Shown one piece after another: positions 54,696 to 64,000 of a DNA stretch of 64,000 bases (position 1 is the first letter of the stretch; every line of letters starts with the position of its first letter). A model generated the notes under the pieces. The model searched no databases. It saw only the letters and a list, made by a program, of their open reading frames with translations, and was not told the DNA's origin. This DNA comes from Calamus simplicifolius. Lineage: Eukaryota; Streptophyta; Magnoliopsida; Arecales; Arecaceae. The position numbers and the translations under genes were made by a program. Where the stretch lies: the NCBI GenBank assembly GCA_900491605.1, contig UESW01004830.1:1-64000 (forward strand). Direction: 5' to 3'.

Positions 54696-54878
54696 ACTTC
54701 AGCAATTTAAGAGAAATATTAGATCTGGGGGGCTGATAAGAGTACTTCAGCAATTTAAGCGAAATAGCCTCCGTGGAAAGGAACAAGAGAGAGAAATCAC
54801 CTTAGTTTATTGGCATGTTGTTATTCCAAACCATCAGCTGCATTCAAAGGCGACAAAAAAACGCTTGTGCTGAACGGT
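54696..54878. other. Short spacer left of copia-C
   Basis: ACTTCAGCAATTTAAG occurs at 54696 and again at about 54744, a small tandem duplication. No gene. Confidence 0.5.
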
Positions 54879-54883
54879 CACAG

Positions 54884-55508
54884 TGATGGGAAAGAATCCA
54901 TGTACGAGTAAATACTAGCAGACCATAATATGCAGCGGAATAATAAATAAAAATGCGCAAACCATACAATCACATAAACACCAAGATTTACGTGGAAAAT
55001 CCCTTCAAGATAAAGGGAAAAAAATCACGGACAAGCCAGAGAAGAAGATCCACTATAAAATAATAAATATCCAAGTCTCAAAGTCCCTTGCCAGAACTTG
55101 AGAAACAATCACAAGAGAATAATAGGGATATAAGGATTACGTCACCGAAAAATACGGTCTCCTGCGTTACCTCCTTATTTTCTTCCCTTCTCTTCTTCTT
55201 CTTCTTCTCTTATTTTTCTTCTGCAGCACCTTCACGTGATTCCTGGAGTGGAAGTCCTCCCACGTAGTCAAGCACCAAGCAGCAGCCCTTCCTTCTCTTC
55301 CCCTAGCAATCCATGCTCCTAGAAAAAAGAAATACCTGCTACATGCTTCTCTTATTTTTTCTAGACGGCTGCTCCTTAAAAAAGAGAAAACCCAAAAAAG
55401 GAAGGCGGCTACTCCTTTTATAAAAGAGAGAGAACAAATCCTGGTAGAAAAAGGAGTAGCGCTCCCTTTTGCCCTAATGGGCTGAATAAGTGGGCCATGG
55501 GCCCAACA
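54884..55508 (-). repeat. Copia-C 3' LTR
   Basis: 625 bp, TGATGGGAAAG...GGGCCCAACA. The polypurine tract complement ACCTCCCCCTTCAG follows at 55509-55522. Confidence 0.95.
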
Positions 55509-55718
55509 ACCTCCCCCTTCAGCCCATAAGGGAGGCTGTCTCATGCTTCCTTAGTATGAAATCATGCCGACCAGCTGTCGGCATATCTCTTGCCTTTCTT
55601 TTGATAAGGTCTTTGTCAACATGTCTGCCCCATTTTCATCTGTGTGAATTTTCTGAAGCTGTAACTGCTTCTCTTCAAACACATTTCAAATCCAGTGGTA
55701 TCTCACATCTATATGCTT

Positions 55719-58700
55719 TTACTTGAAATGAAAAGTTGGGTTCTTGCATAAGTGGATGGTGCTCTGGCTGTCACAATGTACCACATAATTTTTCTGTTTC
55801 AATCCTAATTCATGTAAGAATTCTTTCATCCACAGCATCTCCTTACAGACCTCAGTAGCAACAATATATTCTGCCTCTGTGGTAGAGAGAGCTACACACC
55901 TTTGCAATCTGGATTGCCATGACACAGCTCCCCCTGCAAAAGTAAGTATGAAACCTGATGTGGACTTCCTTGTATCAATATCTCTCGCCATATCTGCATC
56001 TGTGTAACCAATCAGCACAGCTGGACCACCCCCAAAGCTTAAACAAACTTTGGAGCTTCCTCTGAGATATCTGAAGATCCACTTCACTGCTGCCCAATGC
56101 TCTTTCCCAGGATTTGCAAGAAATCTGCTAGCAACACCCACTGCATATGCGATGTCTGGCCTCGTACATACCATCGCGTACATCAAACTTTCGACTGCTG
56201 AAGCGTAAGGAACCTTCTTCATTTTCTCCTTCTCCTCATCACTTGAAGGACTTTGCTCTGAGCACAACTGAAGTGACCTGCAAGAGGAGAACCAACTGGC
56301 TTTGCATTGATCATACTGAACCTATCCAATACCTTCTCAATGTACTTTTCCTGTGACAACCATATTTTCTTGATTCTTCTATCACGGGAAATCTGCATAC
56401 CCAGTATTTGCTTTGCTGGTCCCATATCCTTCATTTCAAATGAATTGCTCAGCTCCTTCTTCAACCTGTCAATCATAGACATATCTTTCCCAAGAATAAG
56501 CATGTCATCAACATAAAGTAGGAGTATGACAAAATTCTCACTAAACCATTTGATATACACACAATGATCTGAAGCCATTCTTTTGTATCCATTTTCAGCC
56601 ATAAATGAATCAAATTTCTTGTACCACTGCCTTGGAGCTTGCTTCAGCCCATATAAGCTTTTTTTCAATCTGCAGACAAGATTTTCTTTACCTTTGACTT
56701 TGAAGCCTTCTGGTGGCTCCATATAGATTTCCTCCTTCAAATCACCATGAAGAAAAGTTGTCTTCACATCTACTGCTCAACCTCCAAGTCTAGACTAGCA
56801 GCAATACCTAGAGCAACACGAATTGAAGACATTTTAACAACAGGGGAAAAAATCTCTTCAAAGTCAATACCTTTCTTTTGACCAAAGCCTTTCACAACCA
56901 ATCTGGCCTTGTACTTTGGTTGAGAACAATGTTGTTGAGTCTTTAACCTGAAAACCCACTTGTTCTTTAAAGCCTTCCTTCCTCTTGGTAGTTCCACTAA
57001 ATCATATGTGTGGTTCTTCTGTAAGGCATCCATTTCTTCCAGCATACCTACTAACCACTCCTTTTTCTGCTCACTTTCAACTGCCTCCTGGTAACATTCT
57101 GGTTCACCTGCATCAGTAAGCATTATATATTCATCTGTAGAATACCTTTTGGAAGGTTGACGTTGTCTGATAGATCTTCTCAGCTAAGGCTCTGTAGGAG
57201 GTTGCTCCTGATCTCCTTCCTGCTCAACATGTCCTACAGGTGAGTTAATACCCGCTCCTACACTATTTTCTTGCACCTCTCCCCTATCACCCTGATTTAC
57301 TAGAGGAGTAACTGGATCACAGTCTATTAATCCTCCTGCAGAAGACTTGACTAACACCTCCTTCTTGAAGTCTTGAAGGGTTTGATCTTCAAAAAATACC
57401 ACATCTCTGCTTCTGAATACCTTCTGCTTTTCTGGATCCCAAAGTCTATAACCAAACTCATCATGTGAGTAACCAAGCAAAGCACATTCTTTTGTCTTAC
57501 CATCCAGCTTGGACCTCTCAATGTCTGGAACATGTGCAAATGCACGACAACCAAACACTCTCAAGTGCTTATAAGAGACATCTTTTCCTGACCATACACG
57601 CTCTGCAACATCACCATCTAGAGTTGTACATGGTGACAAGTTTATTACATCAACCGCTGTCTTCAATGCCTCATCCCAAAATCTTTTAGGTAACTTGGAC
57701 TGTGAAAGCATACATTTGATCTTTTCCATGATGGTTCGGTTCATTCTCTCTGCAATTGCATTATGCTGAGGAGTACCAGGAACTGTCATCTCATGTTGAA
57801 TGCCATGTGATCTACAATAATTATCAAATAACCCTGTGTACTCACCACCATTATCTGACCTTATACATTTCAGTTTCTTTCCTGTCTCTCTTTTAACTCT
57901 GGCATGAAACTCTTTGAAGACATTAATAACCTGATCTTTAGTCTTCAAACCATAGACCCAAACTTTTCTAGAAAAATCATCTATAAAAGTGACAAAATAA
58001 AGTGCACCACTGATGCCTAGAACATTAACTGATCCACTAGGAGTTTTTGTCCTCAGAGGACCACAAACATCTGTATATATACGATCCAAAACATGCATTT
58101 TTCTAGATAAAGCAGGACTAGCAAAAGAAACTCTATGTTGCTTGCCAACCAAACAATCAACACATGGGTTCAGATGTACACCTTTGATGTCTGGTAGAAC
58201 TTCTTCCTTGGAAAGAACTTGCAGCCCCTTCTCACTCATGTGTCCCAGTCGTTTATGCCACAACTCCATGCTGAAGTCGTTCTCTGTAACATTCAACTGT
58301 TCACCATAAGCTTTAGCCTGCAACCTGTATAAAGTGTGACATTTCTTCCCACTGGCTACAACAAGTGAACCTTTACTGAGCTTCCATTGCCCTTTATGAA
58401 ATCTACTATCAAAATCTTCATTAAGTCTTCCAACTGAGATTAAATTTAGCCTCAAGTCAGCTACATGCCTTACATCCTTGAGCACCAACTTACAGCCAAG
58501 ATTGGTCTTCATGTGGATGTCACCCATGCCAATGATGTCTGCTGTGCCTTGATTTTCCATCTTGACAACACCAAAATTTCCAGTTTATATGTAGAAAAAA
58601 ACTCCCTCCATGGTATAGCATGATAAGAAGCACCTGTGTCAATCACCCACTCATGATTCTGACACTCACATGAGAAGATACCATCAGAAGTAGACAAAAT

Positions 58701-58765
58701 CAAATAATCATCACTCTGCACAGTAGCTGTGATATTCTCCTTTGACTCTGTATCCTCCACTTCTT
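55719..58765 (-). pseudogene. Copia-C pol, frameshifted
   Basis: Protease WVIDTGASYHAI (about 58640), GAG-pre-integrase LWHKRLGHMSEKGLQVL, integrase core (TFIDDFSRKVWVY; RSDNGGEYTGLF), reverse transcriptase (DLVELPRGRKALKNKWVFRL; LLLYVDDMLILG near 56510), RNase H (TDADMARDIDTRKSTSGFIL; STTEAEYIVATEVC). Shifts occur near 58570, 56768 and 56245, and a stop near 57182. All catalytic blocks are recognisable, so damage is recent relative to copia-A. Confidence 0.9.
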
Positions 58766-59506
58766 TTCCCTTTTCTTACTCTTCTTAGGCTTCTTACACT
58801 GATTCTTGTAGTGCCCTTTCTCACCACAGTTATAGCAAGTAATATCTTTTCTTGACCTTGATTTGCTTCTACCCTTGTATGAATTGTCTTTATTTCTAGA
58901 CTTTGACCGTCCTCTATTCTCTGAGACAAGTGCCTGTGAATCAATCTGAGAAGTTGCTGAATTTTTCCTTCTTAACTCCTCATTCAACAAACTGCCTGTT
59001 ACTTGACTCATGGTGATAACACCGTCTGGTGCAGAATTACTGAGGGAAACTACCAGTGTCTCCCAACTTTCTGGCAATGAACTGAGAAGTAACAATGCCT
59101 GCAACTCATCATCAAGAGACATTTTCATAGAGGATAACTGGTTATTAATACTCTGCATTTCATTCAAATGCTCAGCAATAGAAGCATCCTCTTTATATTT
59201 CAGATTCACTAGTTTTCTGATCAAGAAAGCCTTGTTGCCGGCTGTTTTTCTCTCATATAGACTTTCTAACTTTTTCCAAAGAGAGTTTGCAGAAGTCTCA
59301 GTGGAAACATGGTGAAAGACACTATCATCCAACCATTGCTGAATAAAACCGACTGCCTTCCGATCTAACATGATCCAAGCATCGTCTGTCACTGTAGCGG
59401 GCTTTGCTTTGACCCCTTCTAAAGGTCCATATAGATCCTTGCAATATAAGAGGTCCTCCATCCTTGGTTTCCATATCATCCAATTGTTTTCGTTCAGACT
59501 GATCAT
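58700..59506 (-). pseudogene. Copia-C gag
   Basis: 268-residue frame from MISLNENNWMIWKPRM through the UBN2-type gag core (LWKKLESLYERKTAGNKAFL; LLLSSLPESWETLV), basic stretch and knuckle CYNCGEKGHYKNQC. The frame shifts near 58770, just after KKSKKREKKW, out of phase with the protease, so the gag-pol fusion typical of copia is lost. Confidence 0.85.
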
Positions 59507-59556
59507 GCGGAAACATTACCGGCCTCCATGCTCGCACACACAAAAAAAAATTTACA

Positions 59557-59569
59557 GGCTCTGATACCA
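59557..59569 (-). other. Copia-C primer binding site
   Basis: Minus-strand TGGTATCAGAGCC, a full match to the initiator-Met tRNA 3' end. Confidence 0.95.
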
Positions 59570-59571
59570 GT

Positions 59572-60191
59572 TGATGGGAAAGAATCCGTATACGGGCAAA
59601 TACTAGCAGACCGTAATACGCAGCGGAATAATAAATAAAAATGCGCAAACCACACAATCACAGAAACACCAAGATTTACATGGAAAATTCCTTCAAGATA
59701 AAGGGAAAAAAACACGGACAAGCCCGGAAGAAGATCCACTATAAAATAATAAATATCCAAGTCTCAAAGTCCCTTGCCAGAACTTGAGAAACAATCACAA
59801 GAGAATAATAGGGATATAAGGATTATGTCACCGAAAAATACGGTCTCCTGCGTTACCTCCTTATTTTCTTCCCTTCTCTTCTTCTTCTTCTTCTCTTGTT
59901 TTTCTTCTGCAGCACCTTCACGTGATTCCTGGAGTGGAAGTCCTCCCACGTAGTCAAGCACCAAGCAGCAGCCCTTCCTTCTCTTCCCCTAGCAATCCAT
60001 GCTCCTAGAAAAAAGAAATACCTGCTACATGCTTCTCTTATTTTTTCTAGACGGCTGCTCCTTAAAAAGAGAAAACCAAAAAAGAAGGCGGCTACTCCTT
60101 TTATAAAAGAGAGAGAACAAATCCGGGTGGAAAAAGAAGTAGCGCTCTCTTTTGCCCTAATGGGCTGAATAAATGGGCCATGGGCCCAACA
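59572..60191 (-). repeat. Copia-C 5' LTR
   Basis: 620 bp, the partner of 54884-55508. TTTTATAAAAG near 60100 is a candidate TATA box. The primer site is two bases inside. Confidence 0.95.
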
Positions 60192-60196
60192 CACAG

Positions 60197-61295
60197 TGCC
60201 ATGTCATCCAATGCTTAGAGCTCTCTCTCTCTCTCTCTCTCTCCCTCTCTGTGTTCCCCTACTCTTCTAATGGGTCAAGCAGTCACATCTGAAGGAAGGC
60301 TTTAAAAAAAAAAAAAACCCTCAAATCTTCGTTCATCTGTGGCTATCTCTACTCTCAACAGCATTTCGTTCAAGATGTCTAGGAGAAGTTCTGGTGTGGA
60401 CCTTCCTTGGTCTCCAATACTATGATTCTTCTCTAATTAAATTGCTTATAGAGATTAAGTATATATAGATTAAGTAACATAAAATTAACCATTAGTGCCA
60501 CAAAAGAATGCAATTTTCATGATAGTAAATGTGAAGGGAAAGAAATTAAATCATATCACAGAATTTATGGAATTCCAATCTACTATGGTATCGAGGGAAT
60601 CATAAGCTCTGTTTTCCTGTGATAAAGATTTTTTTTTTTAAATGTTTGACTTATCTACAAAGATCAAATCTGATATTGTTAGTTAAGAAGTTTAATCCAT
60701 GTTGAAAATTAATATGTTAATTTAATGTTAAGAAACAACTCTAAACTTCATGCTTTAGATTATTATAAAAAATATAAAATCATCCAAATGACATGAACAG
60801 AGAGTAATATTTTTAACCACATATAAATTTCATTAAAATTAAAATAAATAAAACATATTATATATCATTTTTGGATTTAGTTAGGGTTTTTTTATTTTTT
60901 AATTAAATTCTAATCTCATTCATTCAAAAGTTTCATTCATTATCTTTGATCTTTTATACTACTCTTTTATGTTCTTAAACTTCTTTTGATTCATTGCATT
61001 ATGATCTTATATATGCTCTTAAATTTCTTTTTATTCATTGCATTATGTTCAGATAGAAGCATTACATAATTTATGAATATTTTTATTCATAATTAAAAAT
61101 ACTTTTTTTTATAGAACATATTATACATTAACTCTTTCAATTGCTCAAAAATATTGTTAGCGTAAAAATGACTAAGTTGGTAGATTTTATGGTGATAAAG
61201 TCTTATGTTCATGCTTCGCTAGTCATAACTTATGCGATTTTAAACGAAGATGGTAAATATTATTTTTTTTTAAAAAAAAAATCGATCATTCAACG
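60197..61295. other. AT-rich spacer before duplication copy B
   Basis: (CT)n at 60220-60250, then AT-rich without coding signal. The sequence just left of 61296 (AAAAATCGATCATTCAACG) is what the LINE has displaced in copy A, if the LINE is an insertion. Confidence 0.5.
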
Positions 61296-61792
61296 TCTAG
61301 CCTTTCACCCTTTACTAAATTTAACAGCAGCAAATTTAAAAAATAAAGAAATTAGAAGGACGGGAGAAAGCTTCTCTTGTTAACCAAAATGTCTGGGAGA
61401 CATTTATCGGCTCTCCGACCAGCCTTCTCCCACATAAAACCAACATCCTTTTTCACCACCATCTCGTCCTCTCCACTGTTGATCACCCAAACGATCGCCC
61501 CCCTCCTCCACTTCCTCAAATTCCCCGAGGAGGGACAACAGCAGCCGGGCAGAGAGGGAGACTCCTCTTGGAGTGAGAAAGCGAGGGAGGGAAGAAGAAA
61601 AAAAAAAAAAAAAGGAAGGGAATCGGAGGTTTGTGAGAGAAATCATCGTCTCGTTAAATGCATCACAAGAAATCAGAGGCTCAGATCGGCAAGGAAATTA
61701 ATTAAGCTTCGGTATGTTTCATGGTAAATAAATTTTCCTTTGATGTGGTTTATATATAGCGTTTCAGTGTTACAAATACAAACACACAAACA

Positions 61793-63480
61793 TCATGAAT
61801 CTCTAGGTTTATTGCTTTCCAATCTATGGTATGTTTCAGAATCTATATTACCTTTTTTGTTCATTTTAATTCTCACCTTCCCTGTGCATGCCTTGTGTTC
61901 AGGCATCGTGACGTTCAACATGCCATTAGATGCCTTCCAGACTTCAAGCACAGCCTTCAGATCAATGAGCTTGGTTTTCATACCACAGCAACAATTTGCA
62001 TGCACTGTGGTCACTTTTCCGAAATCCTTGCTATCTTGACAGAACCCACTAAAGTATGCTGTGTCTAAGAACCTCACTTTCATGCCCAACCGCTTAAATG
62101 CACCCTGAGATTTCATCTGAGCAAAGACGTCTTGTTCTTTCATGCCTGCAGAGTTGTTCCTTAATGCATACCATTCATCGAATAGTGCAATGGTTCTGTT
62201 GTTTGAGGCCACAAAGTAGAAGCCAGTGTTGATGAAATTGGAATCGTCCGATGGCTGACCATTATAAATATCACAGCTTATTTGCATGTCTTCTCCATCA
62301 TAATTTAACTTGGCAAATGGGTTTCTCAGCCACATCACGTCCATATCCTGATAGCAGAAGGGAAGAAAGGTAAGAAAAACTTTTTCAATCCTTCTCTCCT
62401 TTTGGCAAAGTCGATTTTTCACTACTACAAAAATTAAGAATGACTTGCAACGTATTTGTTGATCGAGATTTGATCCAATTCACACTCAGCTATTACAAAT
62501 AGGACATAAAGATATTGGTTGATCAAGACTTTGATATTATGAATCGTGACTAAAATTCAAATAATGTTTGTTCTTTTTTTTTTTTCACACAACAATATAT
62601 TTCGTTGAAATAAATTATATGACAACCAAAACAAGTGAATCTCAGCATCTATGGACAAATCCATATTGCTTTCAGGTTGAACTTTTTTTACTTGTCATTC
62701 CTACTAGTCAGTTCAGAGATCATGAAAATTTCATCAGCTATGGCAGTCCCATCATAGTGAAGGCATAGGGACAGCCAGCCAGCCAGCTCACTTTTTAGTC
62801 TGAAAACCATTCTGAATTGGATTCATGGATCAAGGTGATCCCAGAGGAATCAAACTGATTTCCACAAAAGATTTAATGAGGTTCTTATCCTGCCAAAATG
62901 CGCCAAGGAAGTGCTAGATATTGTATCTTACATGAGTTTTCTTCGCTACAAAAGAATTTGTTGAGTATATTTAATACAGAATACAGGAGTGAAGTCATGC
63001 AACTTGAATTTTACAGCATAAAATAATCATACAGGCATCTGAATGTTATATATATGCTTCAAAATTAGCTGTCTGAATCAGAAAAGCATTTGAATTGGAG
63101 ACTTACAGTGAAGATGAAGCTGTACCCATGGCGGAGAATGTTCCCAAGTAAGAGAGTTCTTTGCCACATCATGTTGATGAAATTCTGAGACATGTAAAAC
63201 ACTCTCTGGAGAAGTTGGCACCCTTCGTGTCAAGCTGGTAGCAGTGGAGGTCTCGGGCCTTGCACAAATTGAAGGCAGTTTGATCAACTGCGACGAAAAG
63301 GAAGTGTCTGATCAAGAACTTTGTGTCCTCTCCTTCCCACAAGCTCTGAAGGAAGAGGTCTAGCATGCCATTCTCCTCCACGTATGCCTTATTTAAGACT
63401 GCAATAATCAGGGTCTTGTTTGCCATGGAAGCTCTCTCCAAAGCTGCTTCAAGTTCATCCTTGGGCGCAACTTGTTGCTG
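61793..63480 (-). pseudogene. GT77-type nucleotide-sugar transferase, copy B (one frameshift; exon 1 outside)
   Basis: Exon 2 is 63107 to about 63480 and exon 3 is 61793-62347, GT-AG, phase 0. Exon 3 is full length: DMDVMWLRNPF, FINTGFYFVASNNRTIALF, EQDVFAQMKSQGAF, VRFLDTAYFSGFCQDSKDF, TVHANCCCGMKTKLIDLKAV, ending KPRDS at a TGA. The exon 2 end reads correctly into HGYSFIFT and the donor. The only lesion seen is one base missing near 63202, which shifts the frame after GANFSRE. If that were a sequencing error this copy would be functional, subject to exon 1 past 64000. Role as for copy A. Confidence 0.85.
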
Positions 63481-64000
63481 CTCACATACGTACAGGGAAG
63501 TTCACAAGCAATGTATAAACCATTTAGATTTGTTATTAGAGAGTTTATGCTGCATCATAATGTGTTGTGGAGGAAATGATCAACAATGATCCTCTGCAGT
63601 AACTTCTAATATTTTTGCTATCAATGCTCCCCCAGAGTCACCAGCCCAAGCGGTTACATGATGTTTTTTTTTTTTTTATCATTATGTGGAAGCCAATGAA
63701 CAAGATTAAAAGAAAATCGTACCTCTATCATTATATATACATATATGTATATATTTTCCAGTCAAAACGAAAATTTCTAGCATTGTAATTAGCAGGCATG
63801 AAACCTCCATGATGGTCAAATATATATATCTCTGAACCAATTACCATCATGGATAAAGCAAAGTTATTCCCCCACCCTGTTTGATGCTTAAAACTTGCAC
63901 TTGAGAGGCTGTTTTGGGGATTAAATAAATAGTTTTGCTTGCAAACTAAAAGTAAAGTTCAGCATGGATAAAGCAACCAGTGCAGCAAGATATGTGGTTG
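63481..64000 (-). other. GT77 copy B intron 1 (partial)
   Basis: Corresponds to 7199-7719 of copy A and runs off the window. AT-rich, with T-runs and a TATATA stretch; nothing else is seen. Confidence 0.6.

Larger units (their letters stand above)
54884..60191 (-). mobile_element. Copia-C, full-length Ty1/copia element (Tnt1-like polyprotein)
   Basis: 5,308 bp with both LTRs, primer site, polypurine tract and a perfect 5-bp target duplication CACAG (54879-54883 and 60192-60196). Domain order is gag, protease, integrase, reverse transcriptase, RNase H, as in copia. The LTRs differ by roughly 20-25 positions by eye in about 620 bp. The coding region is broken by several shifts and a stop, so it is structurally complete but not autonomous. 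Confidence 0.95.
61296..64000. repeat. Segmental duplication copy B (pair with 5275-7719), cut by the right edge
   Basis: Same orientation as copy A and alignable to the last base of the window, so the true length is unknown but at least 2.7 kb. It retains the 268 bp deleted from copy A. Confidence 0.95.

Overview
The window is nuclear DNA from a flowering plant, probably a non-grass monocot. The evidence is GT-AG introns, a plant F-box gene, a plant GT77-type glycosyltransferase family, and a dense set of plant transposons: Ty1/copia, a TRIM, an L1-type LINE, CACTA/EnSpm elements and a Tourist-like MITE. The AT-rich background and the style of the LTRs recall palms, but that placement is weak inference. 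There are no bacterial, organellar or viral genes.

Layout, left to right. 1-5.27 kb: an L1-type LINE on the minus strand, cut by the window edge, with both reading frames open. 5.28-9.4 kb: a damaged GT77 gene (copy A). 9.4-12.7 kb: AT-rich spacer with local duplications. 12.7-14.3 kb: a 3' LTR and internal remnant of a minus-strand retrotransposon. 15.8-17.3 kb: a two-exon F-box gene, the only host gene here that looks intact. 17.3-19.8 kb: duplicated spacer, a CACTA end and a minisatellite. 19.8-26 kb: CACTA-1, with a broken TNP2-type transposase and an apparently intact second protein. 27-27.6 kb: a bizarre GC/homopolymer/hairpin tandem array. 27.6-35.2 kb: copia-A, which lacks a 3' LTR. 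35.2-37.1 kb: a 1.9-kb inverted and tandem array ending in a phenylalanine ammonia-lyase (PAL) fragment. 37.3-40.1 kb: truncated copia-B. 40.1-42.5 kb: duplicated spacer, a MITE and a GT77 fragment. 43.0-49.2 kb: CACTA-2, in which most of the transposase gene is replaced by fragments of an LRR-receptor gene, an unidentified gene and a PIP aquaporin gene. 49.9-51.6 kb: two more GT77 exon fragments. 51.7-54.7 kb: a solo LTR with a complete TRIM nested inside. 54.9-60.2 kb: copia-C, complete with LTRs and a target-site duplication but with a frameshifted polyprotein. 61.3-64 kb: a second copy of the 5.28-7.72 kb segment, with GT77 copy B.

The locus reads as a decaying GT77 tandem cluster taken apart by segmental duplication and nested transposition. 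The two best GT77 copies carry different lesions, and neither encodes a full protein as read. The most unusual content is the gene-capturing CACTA-2, the PAL fragment beside a palindromic satellite, and the 27-kb hairpin array. All family names come from recognising motifs by eye; no database search was run.
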